DNA of 64,000 nucleotides from Plasmodiophora brassicae. Its lineage: Eukaryota > Endomyxa: Phytomyxea > Phytomyxea > Plasmodiophorida. The stretch lies in contig CP145416.1 in the NCBI GenBank assembly GCA_036867785.1, positions 496,001 through 560,000 of the forward strand, given 5' to 3'. Of this stretch, positions 10,201 to 20,905 are shown in pieces (the first letter of the stretch is position 1; each line of letters opens with the position of its first letter). The position numbers and the translations under genes are program-made. The notes beneath the pieces are model-generated. The model made no database searches. It was not told the DNA's origin and saw nothing but the letters and a program-made list of their open reading frames with translations.

Positions 10201-13200
10201 CTTCGCTTCTAGAGCCGAGTCGACTGCCGACTGAAGCTCCCGAACCTGTTGTCCTTCGGTATCAGTTCAAACGGACTGATAGATTCGGGGTGGTTCTCAC
10301 GTCTTCCTGGTGCGCGCTTCGCTCTAACCTGATGATATCGTTCAGGCCCTCGGTCTCGCACCTCTGTCGGCCAGGAACCTTCCTTCAGCGCATGGGAGAT
10401 TGGAGGGCGAACAAGGACAACTTACGTGTTGGCCGGCATTGGCATCCAGTTCAGTCTGGGCAGATTCAAGTTCGCTTCGGAGGCGATCATTATCGGCCAC
10501 AGTCTCCAACTGTTCCTTCTTGATCGCTTCGACACGATTGTCGCTGCGTTTGCATCGGTCCAGCGCTTCCTGGTAGGACTGCCTGAGTTCGTCGAGTTGC
10601 CCTCGTAGCAGATCGCAGTCAGATACAAGCGCGGCTTCCTGTTGGCAGTAAGGGCGTCGACGTGAGTAACAGCCTGTCCACAATTGGGCCGGAACACATA
10701 CAGAAGCGGTTAGGCTCCCCACTTTCACTACAAGGTCATCGCGATCGCGCTGAAGTTGCGCTAACGATGTCTCAAGGCAATCACGCGTCTGTCGGTGCTC
10801 CCGAAGGTCGGATTCCAAGGCGGCAACCAGCTAGGGCAACCGATCAGGATCGTGTCAGAACAGCAACATCACGATGTGATTGAAACCTGCGCTGATGCTT
10901 CCATCTGTTTCGCCACCTCGTCTCGAAAGGAGCGCTCTTGGGCAGTGAGCGTCGCGATTGTCTCGTTCAGCGCCTGCGCCTGGTGGTCTGATTCCTCTTC
11001 CGACACCTGCGCTCCCATGCGTCATCGCCCATTCTCCCATGCAGATTCACGCCGGGTCTCACCTGTCTGGCTCTTTGCAAGTCATCGAGTTCCCGCGCAA
11101 GGCGATGGCATTCGACCCGCAAGTGCTGGGTTTCGCCTTCGGTGGTGGTGAGCGTCGCGACTCGTCGTTCAGCATCTTCAAGCTACCAACCCCTCGTAAG
11201 CAGGACTCCAGGTACGTCGTTCCAGACAGTTGACCTACTTTGGCTTGGAGGGCGGAGCTGGCGGTGCCGTTGCAGGTGATCGCGTTTCGAAGCCGGTCGC
11301 ATTCGTCCTTGTATGTCTGCACCAGACTCTGCAACGCGTCGTGCTGCTGCTCCAAATCCGAATAACGAGCGGACAGGCGCTCAAGTTTCACTGCAAGGTC
11401 GTTCCTATCGTGCTTTGTTTCGGCAAGTGATCCCTCGAGACGGCCACATGCCTGGCGGGACTCTCGAAGGTCGGATTCCAACGCACTCGTAAGCTAGCAC
11501 ACCGGTCATGGTTGCATCCGAATACCAACATCACGCGGCGATGATACCTTGAATGATGCCTCCATCTGTTTCGCGTGTTCGTCCCGAAGGGAAGCCTCAT
11601 GGCTGACGAGCGCCGCGATCTTCTCGTCCAGGGCCTGCGCGTGTCGACTTGCGTCGCCATCCAGTCCCTGCGCTCAACTGTTTGAACATCACGTCGCTTG
11701 CAAGATCACGCCTGGTCCCACCTGTTTGGCTCTTTGCAACTCGACGAGTTCTCCCGCAAGCCGGCGACATTCGTCCTGCAGGCGCTGGTTCTCGTCTTCG
11801 GTTGCCATCAACGTCGTGATACGCCTTCGAGCGTCATCCAGCTAGTATCCATCGTTAGAGCGGTTCAAGCTGTTGAGGTCGGGAGGCACGACGTTACTTC
11901 GGCTTTGAGGTCGGAACTGGCAATGTCTTTGCTGTCGATCGTACCTCGAAGCCGGTCGCACTCGTTCTTGTAAGAGTGCATGAGACTCTGCACCTCGTCA
12001 TACTTCTGCTCCAAATCCATGTAACGTTGGGCGCCGTCCTTCACCTCCTGGACAGACACGTTCAGTGGCATGCGGTATGATACGGATGATCGGAAAGAAC
12101 TGACAGCAGCGGCCTGGTTGTGAGCCAACCTGCTTAACTCCAGGTCACGTTGCACCTGTTGGAGCTGGTTCTGAATCGAAGCTTGGCCCTGCTCGGCGAT
12201 GTCCTTAGCGTGGAGTGCCTCCTGGGCGTCTCGTTGCGCCTTCTGCAGAAATTCGCGGGTCTCTACGTGCTGCCGCTCCGCTGTCTGGCTTGTTTCCAGC
12301 GCCTTGTGAAGGTCTCGCCGCACCTCCTCCAGACGAGCGTTTGTGGAATCGATTGTCAGCTCAAGCTCGTCAACCTGGAACCATTGTCCTCAGTTCACGC
12401 GACATGGTCGCGATGTGGCGTGCTTACGCCCTCTTGGTGCGCTCTTCGCTCGGAATTGATTACTTCGTTCAAAGCTTCCATATCGTGGACCTGTCAGTCG
12501 GTAAGAACGTGTCAGCTGATAGAAGGCGTAAGGATGGGAACAGGGATCAGCTTACGTGCTTGTCCTTGTTAGCCACCAGGTCACTTCGAGCCGTTAGGAC
12601 CTCGTTTCGAAGGCAACCGTTGTCGGCCATTGCCTCTGCGAGTTCGGTCTTGAGGGCATCGAGGCCCGCGTCACCGAGTTCGCACCGGGCCAGCGTCTGC
12701 TCGTAGGATCTGCTGACATCGTTCAGTTGCCCGCGTAGCAGGTCGCGGTCAAGCACAAGCGCCGCTTCCTGTCGCCAATCCGCTGTCAATCCCGGGGCAA
12801 TACCAATCCGACAACAATCCCGGCGGCATACAGAGGCGGATACGCTCTTGAGCTTCAGCGCCAGATCGTCCCGGTCCCGTTGAAGTTTCGCGACACTTTC
12901 CTCAAGACGGTCGCACGTCTGGCGACACGCCTGAAGCTCCAATGCCGTTGTGTCCATCATCTGCGGGATCGCTCAGCGCGTCACGCCAGGGCTCATCATG
13001 AGGGCAGCATACCTTGGCCGACGATTCGGTCTGCCTGGCCAGGTCGTTTCGCAGGCAACGTTCCTGAACAATCAGCACGGCGATCGTGTCGCTCAGGTCT
13101 TGCACCTGACGAACCGCCTCCACTTCCGCGGCCTGTCTCCATCTGTATGACCATCACGTCGAAAGCAATATCAAGCGCACGGTACCTGCTTAGCACACTG

Positions 13201-14860
13201 CAGGTTGGCGAGATCATCTGCAAATCGGATGCATTCCGTCTGCAGGTGCCGGTTCTCGTCTACAAGGTCTTTGACCCCGGCCGTTAACGTCGTTGTACGC
13301 TCCTGGACGTCGTCCAGCTGAACATAAAACGTCAGTGCCTAGGCCTACTCCCTGTTCCAGACGTGCTTACCTGCAGCGTGAGGTCATTGATCAGCGATAC
13401 ATGCTGTGCAGCATCGTCGACCAACGCTCTCTGGACATGGCCGAACTCGCCTTCCAGGTTCCGTTTCTGGATGCACAGCTCGGCCTGAAGGCGCTGGTTG
13501 AATTCCGATTCCTAGCTAGCGTCAGAGCCAAACCCGGGGCACCACGTGGCCACCACCTTCAGTGCGAGTTCCGATGCCATGGTCTTCTGGCAATCGGCGC
13601 CCCGCAATTCGATCTCGCGTCGAAGCTCCTGATTCGCCATGCGCATCTGCTCGGTGGCGCGCTGAGCCGACGCCTGCATCTGAAACTGGGCGCGAAGCCG
13701 CTCCTGTAGAGCCGCAATCTCCTGGTCGCCCTCCGCCTTCTGCACACCACACTCAGGCACGTGCCCCCAACCGACCGCCATGACCCTACCTGCTGTTCCA
13801 GGGATTGCACCTTGACCGACAACGCATCGGCGCGCTGGCCCCGTTCCCGCACAGCGGTCTGCAGGCTGTCGATGAACCTTTCGCCCTCATCTCTGTCCCG
13901 TTGCTTGGCCTGCCAGACCGTAATCTCGCTCGCGACTAACGTCAACCGGCCCTCCTGCAAACGACTCATACCGTCATTAACGCGCATCCGATCACCACAC
14001 CATCACGCTACCTCATGGCGCATGCAGGCCTGCTGGGCACGAACGTCGTTCCTCGCCTGGTCCAGCGCCGTCGCCAGGGACTCGTTCGCACTCATCAACG
14101 ATCGTATTTGGTCGCACCGTCGATCCAGATCGGCACGAAACGACGCGATCCGGCTGGTCATGGCCGCCTGACGCCTGACGGACAGGTCGTTCAGCGCGGC
14201 GATCTGCACGACCTTCGCCTGGAGCGCCTGGCGGATCCGCTCGTGCTCCATCTGGTTCTCGTTCGCCCTGGCCAGCATGGCCACGACCCTGCTGTCGTCC
14301 CTGGCGGCCGCCTCCAGCATCGCGATACGCTGGTCGCGTTTGCAAAGCTCAGCGTCCATCAGCGCGATCGTTTTCTCAACGGCGCGCAGGGCGGCCGCGT
14401 TGCTGACCATCAGGCGGCACCGTTCCAAACGGTACCGCTCGTGGATCTCGGCCAGTTCCACCTCGAACTCGTTGCGCGCTTCGACCATGATGACCTGGAC
14501 GCGCTCCTCCTCGATGCGATCCCTGCTGCGAATCACGCCGACTAGCCGGCCGACTTCGCTGTCGAGCTCGGCGGCCAACTTTGTCGATCGGGACACCTCC
14601 GCCTGCAGCTGGGCGCGAACTCGTCCCAGCTCCCCGATCGCCTCGTCGAGCTGCTGCTTCGTGCCGGCGAGGTCTTGTCTCGTCTCCATCAGCACATTCG
14701 TCAGATGCCGGGCCTGGCGGCACGAATACGACTCGGCGCGGCGATGACGCGCCATCTCGCTCGCCGACCGATGATGATGACGAAGGAACGCCCGGATCGG
14801 GTCCGCTTCATCATAGGTTCGCCGCACGTCTTCATCGTCATCGGCCGGTGGGTCGACCAT
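7236..14860 (-). CDS. Golgin-like coiled-coil protein with C-terminal membrane anchor
   Basis: I read 31 exons totalling 5,955 nt (1,984 aa): 14860-14012, 13954-13790, 13739-13557, 13511-13371, 13317-13186, 13132-13013, 12960-12832, 12768-12556, 12490-12428, 12374-12105, 12047-11898, 11841-11722, 11667-11548, 11493-11239, 11182-11063, 11006-10887, 10830-10702, 10638-10426, 10363-10301, 10245-10018, 9953-9804, 9747-9586, 9532-9416, 9361-9179, 9125-9030, 8975-8829, 8769-8404, 8350-8270, 8215-7874, 7816-7580, 7526-7236. All 30 introns are phase 0 and 45-81 bp. The protein is heptad-rich coiled coil nearly throughout and ends in one hydrophobic segment (ITGALVLIAFSALL) 10 residues from the C-terminus. 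This is the architecture of tail-anchored golgins (giantin, golgin-84, CASP), vesicle tethers of the Golgi. The golgin call rests on architecture, not on sequence identity. An in-frame 48-nt GT-AG segment in the 8215-7874 exon could be an additional intron. Confidence 0.75.
9804..11182 (-). repeat. Exon-block duplication, copy C (7 exons)
   Basis: Seven exons of 120, 120, 129, 213, 63, 228 and 150 nt. These are the same order and, for five of seven, the same lengths as copy A. The encoded coiled-coil segments are clearly homologous. Confidence 0.85.
11239..11841 (-). repeat. Exon-block duplication, copy B (3 exons, internally shortened)
   Basis: Exons of 120, 120 and 255 nt. The first two match exons 1 and 2 of copies A and C. 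The third joins an exon-3-like half (43 codons) directly to an exon-7-like half (42 codons). It lacks the counterparts of exons 4, 5 and 6. Confidence 0.8.
11898..13317 (-). repeat. Exon-block duplication, copy A (7 exons)
   Basis: Seven coding exons of 132, 120, 129, 213, 63, 270 and 150 nt. Their encoded heptad segments recur in copy C with nearly the same exon lengths. Examples are the Q-R-D-R-D-D-L signature in the third exon and D-L-L-R-G-Q-L in the fourth. Confidence 0.85.
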
Positions 14861-14907
14861 TACTCGTGCACGACAGCGTCTGACGTGGTCGAGGCACGCG
14901 CCCGATT

Positions 14908-16203
14908 TTATCGCTTCGCTACTGGACCTGGCTGGAACATCTCGTCATCATCGTCGTCGAACGACTGCTTCACGCCGCTGAGGACCTGCTTGGCGATGCG
15001 ACGAGCGCACCGGGGCAGGTCGCGGTCGGCGATCAGCTCGAGGAGCAGGCGCCAGAACGATTCCTTATCGGGGTCCTTGTCCAGGTTCGCAGCGCGTTGA
15101 TCGAGTACGAGACGAAAGCAGGTCAGGACCGGGTCGGCGTCATGTTCCACGTCGGCATAGCAGACATACGGGCGGGTCCTTCGTTGCAGGATGTCGCCTT
15201 TGACGCGTTCCAGGGCGTAGACGTCCCAACCCCGGGCAAGGGCCTTGATCAGGGCGTTCGACAGGTCGACGTGTTGCCAGAGAGGGTGGGTCAGCATGAA
15301 GGAGACGAGGCCAGCCCGCCCTTCCAAGCAGGCACGCTCAATCCAATGCTGGCGCCATTCTGGAGTGGCATCCGAGAACACGTCCAGGAACGATTTGGCG
15401 CCCAGGACGTGCATCGCCGCGAAGCAGGCCAGTTGGCTGTTCGGCAGGTTGTCATTCGATTGGACGAGCCGGTGCCAGTGGGCGACCAGATCCTTCAGGT
15501 GGCCCATGGACGCTTTCAGCAGGAACTTCTCCATGCCGATCGGCATGGATTTCATGGCGACCGGGACGCGATCGCCTAACAGGTCCAGGATCCGTCTGGA
15601 GTGGGCGCGCAGCCCCGAGTAGGCCACGTTGCGAATCAGGTGCCTGACGATGGATCCGGACATGGCGGCGCCGGTATCGTCCATCAGGTGCCCAAGCGTG
15701 TCGGGCGATAGGCCATACATGTACGCGAGCTTATCGGCCGTGATCGACTGCGACGACGGCGAACCCGTTGCGAAATCCATCGCCTTCTTCAGGTCGCCCG
15801 GGTGCCAGCTGTTGACCGATATGCAGAGCGCCTCGAAGTACTCGGTGAGGCCCGAGCATGGGTTGTAATGGTTCGGGACGATCCACACCTTCCCCTGCCA
15901 ATTGTCGATGTTCGCCAGATGGCGGTAGACGCGCCCGCGCTGACCCGATTCCGTCTGGTACCGTTCGATGCGCTCGACAGCGGGTTTGTTGCCGATCAGG
16001 GCGGCCATGTACTTCCCCGGCACGTAATAGTCCTTGGGCAGGCCGCCCGACAGGTGCCTGGCCGTATGCAGCAGGCAGTCGACGACCTCGCTCGTCGTGC
16101 CCGGCTCCAAATCGCTGATCAACAGCAGGGCGCGCAGGCTCTTCCGCCCGTGCCGCTGCCATAGCTTGTGCGCGAGCGACGTCGCGTCCACCGGCGACGC
16201 CAT
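14908..16203 (-). CDS. Soluble alpha-helical protein, unknown
   Basis: Single exon, 431 aa, ending 47 bp upstream of the start of the golgin-like gene on the same strand. Composition is mixed helical with evenly spaced Leu and Trp and several Ala/Leu-rich helices (for example around residues 215-330), suggestive of a helical-repeat fold such as degenerate ankyrin or ARM-like repeats. I find no diagnostic motif. The C-terminus carries five consecutive Asp residues. There is no signal peptide or membrane span. Coding potential is strong: a long uninterrupted frame with GC-rich third positions. The function is unknown. Confidence 0.7.
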   Translation of the reverse strand: MASPVDATSLAHKLWQRHGRKSLRALLLISDLEPGTTSEVVDCLLHTARHLSGGLPKDYYVPGKYMAALIGNKPAVERIERYQTESGQRGRVYRHLANIDNWQGKVWIVPNHYNPCSGLTEYFEALCISVNSWHPGDLKKAMDFATGSPSSQSITADKLAYMYGLSPDTLGHLMDDTGAAMSGSIVRHLIRNVAYSGLRAHSRRILDLLGDRVPVAMKSMPIGMEKFLLKASMGHLKDLVAHWHRLVQSNDNLPNSQLACFAAMHVLGAKSFLDVFSDATPEWRQHWIERACLEGRAGLVSFMLTHPLWQHVDLSNALIKALARGWDVYALERVKGDILQRRTRPYVCYADVEHDADPVLTCFRLVLDQRAANLDKDPDKESFWRLLLELIADRDLPRCARRIAKQVLSGVKQSFDDDDDEMFQPGPVAKR

Positions 16204-16450
16204 ACGCCCTCGACGCTATATTTGACAGTGCTGTATTACAATAGGTACTCGGTCATTGCTATACCAACATAGCTCAGTGGCCCCGCTGGCGCAGCGTCCA
16301 GTGACTTGAAGGTACGCCGGCGACGAATGCGCAAACATGCGCAGCGCTCGACGGTTTTGCGCGCGCATCGTTTATTTTGTGTAGCCAAAGGGCCCGTGGG
16401 CCGTGGCCCGGTGCACAACCGTTTCCCAGTAATAAACTGCAACGTTTCTC

Positions 16451-16588
16451 GGTGGCTGACTGCAGTGCCGCAAGTGGCTGACTGCAGTGCCGCAAGGTCG
16501 CTGGCTGCAGTGCCGCAAGGTCGCTGACTGCAGTGTCGCAAGGTCGCTGACTGCAGTGCCGCAAGGTCGCTGACTGCAGTATCACGGC
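16451..16588 (+). repeat. 23-bp minisatellite, about six units
   Basis: Tandem units of 22-23 bp with core CTGACTGCAGTGCCGCAAG. Six copies show one to a few substitutions each, and the last is the most diverged. It lies in the 5' flank between the divergent genes at 16203 (minus) and 16705 (plus). Confidence 0.9.
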
Positions 16589-16597
16589 TGCGCGGGT

Positions 16598-16658
16598 AAC
16601 GTTACCGCCGAAGGGCCGGGGGTCCCAGGCCGTTACCTCCGAAGGGCCAGGGGGTGCC
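16598..16658 (+). repeat. Two-copy imperfect 30-bp direct repeat
   Basis: Two adjacent GC-rich copies share the CGAAGGGCC core and a run of Gs, immediately after the minisatellite and just before the receptor gene. They may lie in its promoter or 5' UTR. Confidence 0.6.
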
Positions 16659-16704
16659 CGTCAGCTGCTGGAGCCCAAACCTGAAAGCGCCGGAATTCGT
16701 TGTG

Positions 16705-19279
16705 ATGTTTAAGGTTATCGTCGGCCTCGTCGCTGTCGGGTGCTGGAGGGGCGCTCTGGGTCAGGCGTCCTGCGATGACGATCCCTGCGCATACCTCGGC
16801 AAATCGTGCTGCCAGACGTACCCGTGTGCGAACGCCGGTGCAACAGCGCCTGTTGTCGAGGTGGCCGTGGTCATCCCGTTCCCGTTCAACGCGATGCAGA
16901 TCGCAGTCCAACTCGCCGTCGATCACGTGAACGCCAATGCGTCGATACTTCCCGGGACGACGAAACGAGTCCGCTGGCAGAGCTCGCGAGGTACAGCAGT
17001 CGGCGCCATAAATGCGCTCGTCTGCACCACGTTTACAAATGCTACGACGTTGACCGCCCGGGTTCCCATGGTTATCGGCCCGATGTTCTCCAACGAAGCC
17101 GTGTCAGGCATGGGCCAGATGGCCAGCTTCATCGGCGTGCCTATGATTGCCCCCGTCTCTAGCTCAATCACGCTTAACGATAAGGTAAGTTGCCACTCGA
17201 TTTGAGGCTATCGGTACAAGTGTAACTGTTCAGACAGGTTCTCTATAGGACCGTTTCGAGAATGATCAGCGACGACAGCTTTTCTGCCAAGGCCATGGTG
17301 CACATCGTGCAGCATTTCGGCTGGAACACGGTCGTCGTTATATATTCATCGGACGCGCAGAGCGTATCGATAACGCAGGTCATCGTCGAGCAGTGCCAGG
17401 CGGCTGGGATTTCGATTCTGTTTGCGCTGATCGTCCAGAAAAACACGATCCAGGACACAATGCAGCGCATTAAGGACAGCAACGTGCGCATCATTGTGTC
17501 ACCAGTTAGCTTCGCCGACCTTCCTGCCGTGCTCGACGCTGCTCACGCGGCCGGTCTGCATTCCAGTAAATACGTCTGGCTGGGAGGAACGCAGGTATGG
17601 CCCAGCGCTGCCGAATTGTCGTTAAGCGTGACATAACGAGCCGCATCCTACCTACATAGCTGCCGTCATATGTAACAAACGGTTTACCCGCAAACGTGTT
17701 CCGGATCTGGCCTTATACGAACACCACGTTACCGCAAACCACCGACGTCCTGAACTCGTGGACACAAATGTACACAGCCAACCCGGATAATACGTTCGGC
17801 ATTCCGGTATGTTGCACTTGCAACGTTCCGGGTATATGCGCTCATGAATGGACCGCTGAATAGTCACCACTTGATGGCCAGCTGAACGTCTTCGATGCAG
17901 TCGTATTTGTAAGGTGGGCCGCTGGCATTGAACGCCAGTGATTGACGTGCCGTACATACAGGGATTCACTGTCCTACACAAGATGCGTCAGGCGGGCCTA
18001 CAGTGGAACCGGACATCGGTCCTAAATGGGATTCGGTCCACGACAATGATGGGGACAACTGGGTTTATTCAACTGGACAGTATCGGGAACCGCCTTGGGA
18101 CCTACGCTGTCTGGCAATGTCACCGACCTGCCGACGCCGATCCTTCCACGACACCCTGCATCTGGGCAAATGTGGCGACACTGGGCGCAACCTTGCAATC
18201 GTGGCAGGGTACGTCCACATCTGTGCAGTGGGCGGATGGTCGGATAACGCCTCCTGTTGAGTTTCCTCATCTGTTATCGACGCGTCTGAGCGCATCTGCC
18301 GGTGCCGTCCTAGCACTCACTGTGTTCGCGTCTTTGGGAATAATTATGGCGATGGTCCTCCTCGTGTTCAACGTCTACAATCAAGACATGACGTTCATCA
18401 AGATGTCATCGCCCACCATCAACAACGGCATCATTTTGGGGACCATCCTGTCGTTTGTCTACATCATCTTGTCGGCGGTGCAGGAAAGTATAAGCGATGA
18501 TGTGGCGAAGATCGGTCGACTTTGTTCGTCTCGGGTCATTGTGCTTTGCGTTGGGTTCACCATGGCGTTCGGCGGTCTCGCCGCTAAGACTTACCGAGTC
18601 AGCGTGATCTTCTCGGCGAGCAAGGAGATGAAGGTAACGTCCTGTTTCGCTGTTGAGGATTTCTCGCCGGATGCTAATAATGGTATCGATTCAGACGGTC
18701 ATTATCAAAACGACAACGCTGATTCGCTCCGTGATTATGATGTTATGTGTGGATTTCGTGATCCTCTGTGTTTGGCTGGTGAGAGATCCCCTTGGGGCGA
18801 GCTTCGTGCAATTACCGTCCTATGACGATTCAGACTCCATTGTAAAGCCATACATCATTCAGTGCTCATCGACGAACATCGGCACGTACCTGGCCGTCAT
18901 TTACATCTACAAGGGCGCGCTCATTGTGCTTGCGGCTGCATTCGCCTACCAGACCAGGACAGTGGAGATCCCGGCTCTGAACGACTCCAAGCAGATCGGG
19001 TTGTCCATCTTCACATCTAGTCTGATTGCCGTTATAGTTGTCCCTGTACTGGGGTTCATCAATGCCGACCAGCCATCGTCGTCCTTCGTCCTGTCGAACA
19101 TGTCCATCTTCTTCGCGTCGGCCGCGACGCTAGTAATCCTGTTCGTTCCCAAAATTTCAACGGTTATGGATGGCTCGGCGAACGATAAGACTAAGCGCCA
19201 TGGGCCTGCTTTTCCAAATCTTTCGACGCCGGACAAGAGTAAGCGTCAAGGACAAGGAACTAGCTCCAGTACCCATTAA
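16705..19279 (+). CDS. GABA-B-type class C G-protein-coupled receptor
   Basis: Exons 16705-17184, 17238-17594, 17660-17806, 17882-17908, 17962-18633 and 18695-19279, all phase 0, give 755 aa. A signal peptide (MFKVIVGLVAVG..., cleavage near residue 20) precedes a Cys-rich start and a periplasmic-binding-like ANF receptor domain of about 400 residues. A seven-helix membrane domain follows from about residue 470. The membrane part has hallmarks of the GABA-B/Grl family: LAAKTYRVSVIF after TM3, and TRTVEIPALNDSKQIG between TM5 and TM6. The short cytoplasmic tail is basic and Ser/Thr-rich. Family knowledge: such receptors sense amino acids or GABA at the cell surface and couple to G proteins. The ligand cannot be predicted here. 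The smallest exon is only 9 codons, so that junction is the least certain. Confidence 0.9.
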
Positions 19280-19869
19280 CTAGCCTCGATCTTCGATTTC
19301 GCTCCCGTGAGCGAATGCGTATCCCGAGGCCTTGTTGCTCGCGTAATAAACCACCGACGAACACTATTTCGACCGTAATTGCATGGGTAGGCAACGGTTA
19401 GGTAATATGTCGGCAGCGCATCCAAAGACCACGGCCCACCAAAGACGACCATCCCGTTCATCGAGAGCTGATTCCGTTCCACCCCTGCACTGCAGTCAGG
19501 CAATCGCTATCTACAGACAACAGGAACATACAGCGTTTGAAAAGATGACAATCGTTCCAACGGATGCCACCAAATCGCAGTCGTTCTACCGGTGCGGCTC
19601 ATGTATCTCTCCCCAACAGGTGCATGCACTATTTCTGGGCTCTGGCCACCTTCCTGGCGACTGAGACGGCAAACTTCTTCACCGTGTGGGACGTAAAACC
19701 GTGCCCAGGACAGCTGGCTAAGCAGTGACTGGGCGGAGTGCAAACCGGGAGCCGTGAGACGACTCGGGAACCACACACGATACAGGCGCGTGCCGTCCAT
19801 GGCCTTGTATTGACGAGTGAGGCCGTGGCGCGTGCCAGGCATGGAGAGTTTGCGGTCAGACGCAGTACA
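19280..19869. other. Intergenic stretch, no feature recognised
   Basis: 590 bp downstream of the receptor and upstream of the next plus-strand gene. A minus-strand open frame crosses it but has no coding-like composition or splice partners. It probably contains the promoter of the gene starting at 19870. Confidence 0.4.
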
Positions 19870-20796
19870 ATGGAGCAAGCGAAGCGACTGCCTGCGCACA
19901 AGAGCGTGGGCAACATCCCGATGGGGACCGTCGAACGCATCCGCCTGCAGCTGGCGCAGACACCGGGCTGGGTACGATGAATCGGGGACGTTTCGCCGCC
20001 GCCAGGTCGAGTGGTTGATGGTGTGGCATGCGCAACAGGGCCCGACAGATAAATGGAAGCTGGACGCGCCGGTTGAGGACGGCCACGTGCTCCGGATCAC
20101 CAGGGAGCTGGCTGAGAAACCCGAGGAGGAAATCGAGGTAAGCGCGTCCTGCTTCCAGGTGCGCCAGGCAGGCACGTTAACGTCAACACCCGCAGATCAA
20201 CCATGTGACACCGTGGAAACGGCGCCAGACGTTCCTGTACGACACCAAAACGGGCAAGATGACCCTTGTGGATGGCGATGACGACGACGACAGTGGCAAG
20301 GATGGCAACCCTAATGAGGTCAGTCCTGCGCGTTTGCTGCCATGCTGTCATACCGAGCGACCCGCAGGAGATTTGGCACACTGTCGAGCTCAACGAAGCT
20401 GAGGTTTCAGGCGACAAGGCGCACGAGACGTCGTCGTCGTTGGGCACGGAGCACAGCGAGACGGTGGGCCCGGAATTCGCCCCCGAGGTGCACCCAGCAA
20501 CGCTGGTGGCGAACAACAGGGCCGTGTACAGGCACGGCGGTGACAACACCGACCTCGTCGTGCGCGTTCCTCCTCCAGAAGAGACGCTCGGCAGCCCTGC
20601 GGGGCAGAACGCGTCGCGATTCGGCGACGTAGGCGCGTCGTTCGACGGACGGAACCTTCACCGTCGCGTTACCGTCCTGGAGCGCAAGGAGCGCTTCCTA
20701 CGTCAAACGGGGACCGTCCTCCTCGGCATTCTCGCCGTCGTCCTCGTCATCATCGTCGTCCAGCACCAGTTCCAACCCGTGCACCACTACTCGTAG
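19870..20796 (+). CDS. Single-pass (tail-anchored) membrane protein, unknown
   Basis: Exons 19870-19971, 20006-20137, 20196-20318 and 20368-20796 give 261 aa, all phase 0. The first intron is only 34 bp. The N-terminal half is a mixed, Trp-containing soluble region ending in an acidic run of four Asp around residue 103. The second half is charged and disordered. One strong hydrophobic span (VLLGILAVVLVIIVV) lies about 12 residues from the C-terminus, with basic residues before it, so the bulk is predicted to be cytosolic. I do not recognise a family. The start is the first ATG that gives a coherent frame through intron 1. An earlier in-frame extension to 19738 is possible. Confidence 0.6.
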
Positions 20797-20905
20797 AACT
20801 GGTCTAATCATACATCCAGCGGGCAGCTGCAGGTGGTAACCTCGACCAGTGACAAGTGCGAGCTATTTCTGGCAGTCCACTGCCGCGAGGACTTTTCGCT
20901 GACCG

